From: Clostridia bacterium
Lineage (GTDB): Bacteria > Bacillota_A > Clostridia > Christensenellales > Aristaeellaceae
Length of the DNA: 11,806 nucleotides
Direction of reading: 5' to 3'
Assembly (NCBI GenBank): GCA_025997215.1
Contig: BNUH01000089.1
Span: 1-11,806 of the forward strand
Below are positions 6,179 to 11,806 of the stretch, piece by piece (position 1 is the stretch's first letter; every line of letters starts with the position of its first letter). Both the position numbers and the translations under genes were made by a program. Below the pieces are notes generated by a model that saw only the letters and a list, made by a program, of their open reading frames with translations, had not been told where the DNA came from and did no database searches.

Positions 6179-8028
6179 TGCCAACAGACCGCACGCGGTT
6201 CCTGCCGACCACAATGGAGGATTGCGCCGCGCGCGGTTGGGATCGACCGGACTTCGTGTTCGTGTCGGGCGACGCGTATGTGGATCATCCGTCGTTCGGC
6301 ACGGCGCTGCTTTCGCGCGTGCTGGAGAAGCGCGGCTATCGCGTCGCTATCCTTGCCCAACCCGATTGGCATACCTGTGACGACTTCAGACGTTTCGGCC
6401 GCCCGCGCCTGGGGTTTTTTGTCGGCGCGGGTGTTGTCGACTCCATGGTGAATCATTATACCGCCACAAAGAAACCTCGCTCCGAGGATGTATACAGCCC
6501 GGGCAGTCTGGCGGGCAAGCGTCCCGACCGCGCAACGATCGTTTATTGCAACAGAATCCGCGAGGCATTCCCATCCAATCATGGCCGAATCCCCATCATC
6601 ATAGGTGGATTGGAAGCCTCGCTGCGCCGATTCGCGCACTACGATTATTGGGATGACAAGGTTCGCGCATCCATCCTTGTGGATAGCGGCGCGGACTTGC
6701 TCCTGTACGGCATGTGTGAAAATTCTATAATGAGCGCGGTAAAGTGGATCGAGGCTGGCCGCGACCTAGCTGCGCTGCCGAATCTGCCCGGCGCGTGTTA
6801 TCTCGCTGGCGAAGTGCCGGAGAATTATGTCGAACTGCCGTCATTCGAGCAGGTTCGCGAAGATAAACACCACTACGCCCGCGCGTTCATGGAACAGTTG
6901 GATGAAACCGACCCCGTACGCGGCAAACCGCTGGCCCAGCGCCACGGTTCAAAGGTATTATGCCAGAATGCCACGGCGATGCCCCTGACCCGCTCCGAGC
7001 TGGATGCCGTACACGGTCTGCCATTCACGCGCGAGTGGCACCCGGACTACGACGCGGCGGGCGGGGTTCCTGCGCTGGAGGAGGTGCGCTTCTCCATCGC
7101 GGCGACGCGCGGGTGCTTCGGCGGCTGCGCGTTCTGCGCGCTGACATACCATCAGGGACGGATCGTGTCCTCGCGCAGTCCCGCCTCCATCGTTCAAGAA
7201 GCCCGGCGGCTGACGACATTGCCAGGGTTCAAAGGATACATCCATGATGTGGGCGGACCGACGGCCAACTTCCGCAAGCCGCCGTGCGACAGACAGTTGA
7301 CATGCGGCGCGTGCAAGGATCGTCAATGCCTGTTCCCTAAACCCTGCCCGCGATTAAAGGCCGATCACCGCGAGCTGGTCTCGATTCTTCGCGAAATCCG
7401 CACGCTGCCCGGCGTCAAGAAGGTCTTTATCCGCTCCGGCATCCGGTTCGATTATCTATTAGCGGATAACGACCCAACATTCCTGCGTGAGTTAGTAGAG
7501 CATCACGTCAGCGGACAACTGAAGGTTGCGCCGGAACACGCCGACGCCTTCACCCTATCCTGCATGTGCAAGCCGGGGCTGGATGTGTTCGAGAAATTCC
7601 GGATGCGTTATTATGATGTAAATGAACGGCTGGGTAAGCGGCAGTATTTGGTGCCTTACTTTATATCCGGGCATCCGGGCTGCGACCTGAAAGCGGCTGT
7701 CGCGCTGGCCGAATATATGCGCGACACCCGTCTGTATCCCGAACAGGTGCAGGATTTCTACCCAACGCCGGGGACGTTATCCACATGTATGTATCATACA
7801 GGCTTAGACCCGCGCACTATGAAGCCATTATACATCCCTAAAGACCGCGATGAGAAGGCCATGCAGCGCGCCTTATTACAATTCAGAAAACCGCAGAATG
7901 CCAGGCTTGTCAGGCAGGCGCTGCGCCTGGCCGGACGCGCCGACCTGATCGGTTATAATCCGCATTGTTTAGTTAATCCAGATAAGCCTACACGATCGGC
8001 ACAAAGTTTCACCACACGCATACATTGA
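6178..8028 (+). CDS. YgiQ family (UPF0313) radical SAM protein
   Basis: This 616-residue protein carries the radical SAM cluster motif CFGGCAFC (C313, C317, C320), preceded by VRFSIAATRG. The N-terminal region is characteristic of UPF0313 (FVFVSGDAYVDHPSFGTALLSRVLE, IIIGGLEASLRRFAHYDYW). A second cysteine-rich segment (C370, C376, C379, C384, C390) is a family feature and may bind another metal centre. The C-terminus has the usual QDFYPTPGTLSTCMYHTGLDP and KALQRALLQ-like block (here KAMQRALLQFRKPQN). Members run about 600-740 residues, so it is full length. The ATG overlaps the mutase stop, with GAGG seven bases upstream. The family is widespread but its substrate is not established; it is predicted to perform SAM-dependent radical chemistry under anaerobic conditions. 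The link to the mutase may be only shared transcription. Confidence 0.93.
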   Translation: MPTDRTRFLPTTMEDCAARGWDRPDFVFVSGDAYVDHPSFGTALLSRVLEKRGYRVAILAQPDWHTCDDFRRFGRPRLGFFVGAGVVDSMVNHYTATKKPRSEDVYSPGSLAGKRPDRATIVYCNRIREAFPSNHGRIPIIIGGLEASLRRFAHYDYWDDKVRASILVDSGADLLLYGMCENSIMSAVKWIEAGRDLAALPNLPGACYLAGEVPENYVELPSFEQVREDKHHYARAFMEQLDETDPVRGKPLAQRHGSKVLCQNATAMPLTRSELDAVHGLPFTREWHPDYDAAGGVPALEEVRFSIAATRGCFGGCAFCALTYHQGRIVSSRSPASIVQEARRLTTLPGFKGYIHDVGGPTANFRKPPCDRQLTCGACKDRQCLFPKPCPRLKADHRELVSILREIRTLPGVKKVFIRSGIRFDYLLADNDPTFLRELVEHHVSGQLKVAPEHADAFTLSCMCKPGLDVFEKFRMRYYDVNERLGKRQYLVPYFISGHPGCDLKAAVALAEYMRDTRLYPEQVQDFYPTPGTLSTCMYHTGLDPRTMKPLYIPKDRDEKAMQRALLQFRKPQNARLVRQALRLAGRADLIGYNPHCLVNPDKPTRSAQSFTTRIH

Positions 8029-8053
8029 CAGTGGACGAGAGGAAGTGAGAGGA

Positions 8054-8203
8054 CAGAATTCTAAAGGATTCTGCAAAATTAAGGCCAGGACCCTCCCGCG
8101 TAACGACCGCGGTGCAGGGCTCCATCAAGGGGCGGTGGGGAGGAATCCCCATCCAATAGGTTGTACGCTGGATACGGTCCTGGAAGCAAATGCTTTCGGA
8201 GAG
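8054..8203 (+). ncRNA. Candidate structured RNA / leader between ygiQ-type gene and mazF
   Basis: No frame in 8029-8213 makes a credible protein, but the stretch is full of complementary segments. CAGAAT (8054-8059) pairs with ATTCTG (8068-8073). CCAGGACC (8085-8092) pairs perfectly with GGTCCTGG (8176-8183), closing an inner domain. Inside it, CCGCG (8096-8100) pairs with CGCGG (8108-8112), and GGTGGGG (8134-8140) with CCCCATC (8147-8153). GGAAGC (8182-8187) can also pair with GCTTTC (8192-8197) just before the mazF ribosome binding site, competing for two bases of the closing stem. Alternatives exist: CCTCCC (8092-8097) with GGGAGG (8138-8143), and ATCCA (8151-8155) with TGGAT (8169-8173). 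Competing folds suit a regulatory leader. I could not match it to a known riboswitch or ribozyme class. Confidence 0.4.
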
Positions 8204-8213
8204 TGAATGATCC

Positions 8214-8564
8214 ATGATCGTAAAACGCGGAGAAATTTACAGCGCGGACCTGAATCCCGTCGTGGGATCAGAACAGGGCGGCATACGGCCCGTGCTGATC
8301 ATCCAGAATGATATAGGTAACCGGTTTAGTCCTACTGTTATTGTTCTAGCCATTACCTCCAGGCTCGGCAAGGCGCGGCTGCCTACCCACGTCGAGATTC
8401 CCGCAGGGGAAGGGGGACTGGCGAAACCATCCATCATCCTGGCCGAACAAGTGAGAACCTTGGAGAAAACACGGCTGGGTATCCGGCTGGGGAAACTCAG
8501 CGACAGGGAGATGACGCGCGTGGAATCAGCCATTAACGCATCGCTGGGCATCAGCTGCGGCTAA
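8214..8564 (+). CDS. mazF: MazF/EndoA-type endoribonuclease toxin (solitary, no MazE)
   Basis: This 116-residue protein is the same length as Bacillus subtilis EndoA (MazF) and resembles it closely: MIVKRGEIY at the start, GSEQGGIRPVLIIQND then IGNRFSPT, LPTHVEI, and ILAEQVRTLEK. The residues used for RNA cleavage in that family, R25 and T48, are present. MazF cleaves mRNA at short single-stranded sites (UACAU for the Bacillus enzyme). The start with MIVKRG matches the family; GGAGAG (8198-8203) ten bases upstream is a modest ribosome binding site, and an ATG at 8207 is out of frame. In Bacillota the antitoxin gene (mazE/endoAI) normally lies directly upstream. Here that place is taken by the non-coding structured stretch, so the antitoxin is absent, distant, or replaced. 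Confidence 0.93.
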   Translation: MIVKRGEIYSADLNPVVGSEQGGIRPVLIIQNDIGNRFSPTVIVLAITSRLGKARLPTHVEIPAGEGGLAKPSIILAEQVRTLEKTRLGIRLGKLSDREMTRVESAINASLGISCG

Positions 8565-8635
8565 GCGCGCGACACCCAGACCGTAAACCATATAAGCCCG
8601 GGCGGACTTAGAAATAAATATCTAGCTACGATTTA

Positions 8636-8668
8636 GGGTTCCGGAGTAACGGAACCCTTTATATATTT
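8636..8668 (+). terminator. Rho-independent terminator after mazF
   Basis: GGGTTCCG (8636-8643) and CGGAACCC (8650-8657) form a perfect 8-bp GC-rich stem with a six-base loop, followed by TTTATATATTT. The T tract is interrupted but AT-only. Placed 72 bases after the mazF stop, it most likely ends rightward transcription of mazF and perhaps of the whole upstream train. Confidence 0.75.
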
Positions 8669-8707
8669 AACATGAGTTCGATGAGTCGAAAGGTGCTCCA
8701 CAGATGG

Positions 8708-8745
8708 AATTTTGGGAAGACTTGCCACAAAATTTTATTGTTTTC
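8708..8745 (+). terminator. Possible weak second terminator or hairpin
   Basis: AATTTTG (8708-8714) and CAAAATT (8728-8734) are perfect inverted arms with a 13-base spacer, followed by the T-rich TTATTGTTTTC. The stem is AT-rich and therefore weak. It may back up the terminator at 8636-8668, insulate the promoter just downstream, or be chance in AT-rich sequence. Confidence 0.3.
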
Positions 8746-8750
8746 TTTGC

Positions 8751-8779
8751 TTGACAACAATTCCAGGTTGTGGTATACT
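8751..8779 (+). promoter_or_regulatory. Near-consensus sigma-A promoter pointing antisense into comEC
   Basis: TTGACA (8751-8756, perfect -35) and TATACT (8774-8779, one mismatch to TATAAT) are separated by exactly 17 bases. Transcription would start near 8786, 27 bases before the end of comEC, which lies on the other strand. No credible rightward coding frame follows: the ATG at 8804 gives 25 residues without a ribosome binding site. Arms ACAAC (8754-8758) and GTTGT (8767-8771) overlap the spacer and -35 box and could form a small operator. Confidence 0.7.
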
Positions 8780-8812
8780 TCGTTTATAACACCGTTGCGC
8801 TTGATGGATTCG

Positions 8813-11164
8813 CTATTTCGCAGTGCCGCCCAGCTGCGATGTATAGCCCTTCACCGTCAGCGTATCCCTGTTTATGAATAGAGTAACCGCGCCGCTTTGG
8901 TCCGTCTGCCAAACCGATACCCCGGCCTCATCCAGCCTCGCCAGCGTGCTTGGGTGTGGCAGGTAACGATTAGTTCCGCTGGCCGATATGATACCGACCA
9001 TCGGTCTGGAATGCTCCAGGAACATCGCGCTGGTGGAATATTGGCTTCCGTGATGGCCAACTACCAGTATATCGCAACGCACGCCGCTTAGCGGCTCCAT
9101 CTTCCCGATATCGCCTGTCCAAAGGATCGTTTGGCCGTTCAACGTCGAACGGAGTACAAGCGACGTCTCGTTGGCCTCCTTGACGTTATAACCGCCGGGC
9201 GGCCACAGTACATCGAACGCCAACCCGCCGATATCCACCGAATCGCCGCGTGAGAGTGCGGTAACGGGTATGCCCTTGCCTCGCGCTATTTCCAGCACAT
9301 CTTCATATCCCGGATCGATATCCACGCCTGTGCCGTTGGTTATGTATATCTGGTGAGTCTTTATGATGGGATCATCCAGCAGCAGCGCCAGCCCGCCAAA
9401 GTGATCCGTATGCCCATGCGATATGAATAGCGCGTCGACATCATTCCCCATTGCGGTGAGGTAATCCACCAGCTCCTCGCCGTCGGTGCCCGCGTCTATA
9501 ACCACGACCGCTTGTGGCGCATGCAGCACGCCGCTTAACTCCTGCCCAACATCCAGTTGAACATAACGAATAGGCAGCCGAACGATTATCAACACAGCAA
9601 TGCCTGACGCCAGTATGACGCCGCTCATTGCAGCCCTCATCCAGGCCTTCATACGGATTACATCCGACCAAAGTATCAGCGATATATACCAACCTATAAT
9701 GAGTATAGCTGGCAGCAGCGATGGTATTCGAACCATCCAACCCCATCCCGCGCCAGTATCCGCAAGCCATCGCAGCAGCCACAGCGCGGCACGTTCCGGC
9801 CAGGCGAGGATTACGGCCAGCGGATGATACACCGCATCCACAACCAATACGGGTATTGACAGTGGAAATACCAGCGATGCCAGCGGGATCGCGGCCATAT
9901 TCACCAGCGGCGACAACAGCGGATAGGAGCCCGCAATCTGAACCGACGGAATAAACACCCCCAACTGAGCTGCCAACGTCGCCGATAGTGCCGAACGCAT
10001 CCAGCGCGGCAAGCGCTTGAACCGTTCGAACAGTCTCTTAATCGGCGGGTCCAACAGAATCATCCCCGCCAGCGCGCTGAACGTCAGATTGAAACCTGCA
10101 GACGCTATGTCCAGCGGCTTGAATATCAGTATCAGCACTGCCGCCGTCGCTAAGCTCGTCATCCCATCGACTTGCCGCGCAAACACCGCCCCGAACGTCA
10201 TGCTCAACAACATCAGCGATGCTCGAAGTATGGAGACAGACATCCCCGTCAGCAATGCATAGAACGCCAACAGTACGGTCAGGCACACGAAGTTCGTCAT
10301 TGGCGACACTTCCAGCCGATCCAGCAGGACCTTCAGCATCGCATAAAGGAAGCCGACATGCAAACCCGACACAGCGAGCAAGTGCACGATGCCCGTCCGC
10401 GCGAACGCCTCCCGCCATTCGCCAGGCAGCATCGACGTATCGCCCAGAAGGATAGCGCGCAGCAGCGGCGCGTTCGCGCCGAACAGCCCGCCTATGCGTT
10501 CGGCTAAGCTACTGCGTATATTCGACATCATCCGCGTTAAGGAAAATGTGTCGGTATGTATAATAACTACAGGGTTATCGCTCAATAACGAGTAATGATC
10601 CCCGCGCGAGAAAGCCCAACGCCGCGCGTCAAACCCGCCTGGATTCCGCTGTGCGTTCGGCAGTCTCAACGACGCCGTGAACTCAATCCAATCCCCAGGT
10701 TGCAGCCGCTTAGCCGATTCATTCTTAATCCAAACATAAGAGTTTCCGGCCAGCGCCATCGTCCCTTCAGCATTCGACAGCGTTATATTCGATACGTCGA
10801 ACCGCGCGGCACCGTCGTCACGCACGAGTACCGGGGTTCTCACCCGCGCCGATACCTCGTACGTTCCGGTTCCCGGGAACGCCTCCGGCAATGCCGCCTT
10901 CATCGAACACCACGCCAACCCGATGCCAAATATTCCCACTAAAAGAAAAAACCGCGAGGCCTTCTTACCTCGCGTGAACCCCGCAAACCTAATCCATCCA
11001 ACCATCCCGAACGCCCCGCCGCCCAGCAGCCACATCAGCGGCGTATACCGCGCGTTCAACCCTAACGCAACCCCGGCCATGTACGCAAGCGCACCGCACA
11101 GCAGCTTGCGGCGCTTAAAGTATGTCGCGACATCCTGTCCCGCAATGATCAGAGCGCGGCGCAT
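8813..11164 (-). CDS. comEC: ComEC/Rec2 family DNA internalization channel
   Basis: This 783-residue protein is full length for ComEC, which carries single-stranded DNA across the membrane in natural transformation. In order it has N-terminal membrane helices (about 20-90), a soluble DUF4131-type region with NPGGFDARRWAF (174-185), the Competence domain with HLLAVSGLHVGF (261-272) and many membrane segments to about 530, then a C-terminal metallo-beta-lactamase domain. That domain shows HGHTDH (583-588), DAGT (557-560), the metal aspartate D685 in TGDIG, and HHGS (704-707), so a metal site and nuclease function are plausible. The usual LDVGQGDA is changed to LDVGQEL (537-543). The ATG directly abuts the stop of the upstream MBL-fold gene without its own clear ribosome binding site, so translational coupling is likely. 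ComEA and ComFA partners are not in the window. Confidence 0.95.
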   Translation of the reverse strand: MRRALIIAGQDVATYFKRRKLLCGALAYMAGVALGLNARYTPLMWLLGGGAFGMVGWIRFAGFTRGKKASRFFLLVGIFGIGLAWCSMKAALPEAFPGTGTYEVSARVRTPVLVRDDGAARFDVSNITLSNAEGTMALAGNSYVWIKNESAKRLQPGDWIEFTASLRLPNAQRNPGGFDARRWAFSRGDHYSLLSDNPVVIIHTDTFSLTRMMSNIRSSLAERIGGLFGANAPLLRAILLGDTSMLPGEWREAFARTGIVHLLAVSGLHVGFLYAMLKVLLDRLEVSPMTNFVCLTVLLAFYALLTGMSVSILRASLMLLSMTFGAVFARQVDGMTSLATAAVLILIFKPLDIASAGFNLTFSALAGMILLDPPIKRLFERFKRLPRWMRSALSATLAAQLGVFIPSVQIAGSYPLLSPLVNMAAIPLASLVFPLSIPVLVVDAVYHPLAVILAWPERAALWLLRWLADTGAGWGWMVRIPSLLPAILIIGWYISLILWSDVIRMKAWMRAAMSGVILASGIAVLIIVRLPIRYVQLDVGQELSGVLHAPQAVVVIDAGTDGEELVDYLTAMGNDVDALFISHGHTDHFGGLALLLDDPIIKTHQIYITNGTGVDIDPGYEDVLEIARGKGIPVTALSRGDSVDIGGLAFDVLWPPGGYNVKEANETSLVLRSTLNGQTILWTGDIGKMEPLSGVRCDILVVGHHGSQYSTSAMFLEHSRPMVGIISASGTNRYLPHPSTLARLDEAGVSVWQTDQSGAVTLFINRDTLTVKGYTSQLGGTAK

Positions 11165-11806
11165 TTACATGAACACGTTGTTTAAGTCGATCAGCGTATG
11201 CGGCCTGGCATAGTCCACGTGGGTGAATAATTTGCGCGCCTCCTGAATGTGCGGGAACGGGTCGGTGCCCGGCCGCATGTGGGTGAGCAGCAGCTTGCCC
11301 ACGTGCGCGAATGACGCCAGGCCCGCCGCATGCGAAGCGCTCATGTGCGGCAGGTTCTCATTCCAATCCTTCAGCAAAAACATAGCGTCGGCCAGCAAAA
11401 AGTCCGCGTTCATGCTGAACTGCACGAGCGGCGGGTATGTATTCGTGTCGCCCGTATACACGAATGAGAATCCCGGCTCGGCCTCATGTTCGATCCGCAC
11501 AGCGTACGCCGGCACCGGATGGCGGACAGGGATGCACACGATGTGCCAATGCTTGATGATGAATTCCTGCGATGGATCAAACGCCACCGCGTCGTAATAT
11601 TTATTCTCAAAGAAGTATGACGCGAACCCTTCCGGAGCGTCCGGCAGCAGCACTGGCAGTGTATCGGATTTGCCTTCCCACTTCGCGAACTGCAGCATGT
11701 GGGGCAATGTGAACGCATCCGCGCAGTGGTCGGGATGCAGGTGGGTCAGCACTAGGCCGTCCAGCTTATCAAGCGGGAAGTTATCGGGCAGTTGGCTTAG
11801 CACGCC
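11165..11806 (-). CDS. MBL-fold metallohydrolase, YhfI-like (5' end beyond the window)
   Basis: At least 213 residues of a metallo-beta-lactamase-fold protein of the RNase Z-like branch. The frame remains open through the right edge, and the GTG near 11803 is only an internal valine. The visible part starts GVLSQLP, which in YhfI-like proteins follows the opening strand and DCGSG segment, so about 40 residues are probably missing. Metal-binding motifs are HLHPDH (DNA 11726-11743), a histidine in IPVRHPVPAYAVRI, TGDT, and LTHMRP. It probably binds two zinc ions and hydrolyses a phosphodiester or ester, but the substrate is unknown. Its stop codon touches the comEC start, so both are likely cotranscribed leftward. 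The shared fold with the ComEC C-terminal domain may be coincidental. Confidence 0.85.
   Translation of the reverse strand, partial: GVLSQLPDNFPLDKLDGLVLTHLHPDHCADAFTLPHMLQFAKWEGKSDTLPVLLPDAPEGFASYFFENKYYDAVAFDPSQEFIIKHWHIVCIPVRHPVPAYAVRIEHEAEPGFSFVYTGDTNTYPPLVQFSMNADFLLADAMFLLKDWNENLPHMSASHAAGLASFAHVGKLLLTHMRPGTDPFPHIQEARKLFTHVDYARPHTLIDLNNVFM

Noticed and set aside
5938..6639. 233-codon open frame on the minus strand across the mutase and radical SAM genes
   Set aside because: It lies opposite two clearly conserved genes, has no family-like motifs and no ribosome binding site; long antisense frames are expected in GC-rich coding DNA.
8025..8053. TTGACA at the end of the radical SAM gene as a mazF promoter
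   Set aside because: No acceptable -10 box occurs 16-18 bases downstream (AGAGGA region).
8085..8190. SRP RNA or 6S RNA identity for the structured region before mazF
   Set aside because: The GGTCCTGGAAGCAAA segment faintly recalls the SRP apical loop, but the order of stems and the conserved loop bases do not fit; 6S architecture is also lacking.
8672..8881. 69-codon plus-strand frame over the antisense promoter
   Set aside because: It begins upstream of the promoter, has no ribosome binding site, and runs into the comEC antisense strand; no protein family resemblance.

Overview
The window looks like chromosome from a moderately GC-rich member of the Bacillota (Clostridia-like). The reasons are consensus AGGAGG ribosome binding sites, TTGACA-N17-TATAAT type promoters, a MazF almost matching Bacillus EndoA in its core, and a YhfI-like metallo-beta-lactamase-fold protein next to ComEC. 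This is inference from gene content, not a phylogenetic placement.

Layout. Positions 1-850 are AT-rich and look like debris of an integrated or conjugative element: the end of an unidentified gene, a 118-residue protein resembling only the N-terminal part of a tyrosine recombinase, a 5'-truncated DUF3846 fragment, and a cluster of strong inverted repeats. A clean sigma-A-type promoter (946-974) then starts a GC-rich, tightly packed rightward gene train (999-8028): a DeoR-family regulator, an AlsE/Rpe-family sugar-phosphate epimerase, RpiB, the MetN ATPase, the MetI permease, a phosphoglucomutase/phosphomannomutase and a YgiQ-family radical SAM protein. Nearly every junction overlaps or is within about 50 bases, so translational coupling is likely. 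The first three genes look like a sugar-phosphate (ribose, allose or allulose type) module under its own repressor. The MetNI-like pair lacks both a substrate-binding protein and the usual NIL regulatory domain, so its substrate is open.

After YgiQ comes a 185-base non-coding stretch (8029-8213) with strong RNA-folding potential, then a solitary mazF toxin gene without mazE, and a terminator (8636-8657). The AT-rich gap 8565-8812 holds a near-perfect promoter (8751-8779) that points into the 3' end of the oppositely oriented comEC. The right end (8813-11806) is a leftward pair: a YhfI-like MBL-fold hydrolase (start off the edge) directly followed by comEC, the DNA-uptake channel.

No tRNA, rRNA, CRISPR array or intact insertion sequence was seen. 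No complete new defence or mobile system can be supported. The most interesting unexplained items are the structured region before mazF, the promoter antisense to comEC, the hairpin cluster at 743-849, and the pairing of sugar-phosphate enzymes with an orphan MetNI transporter.
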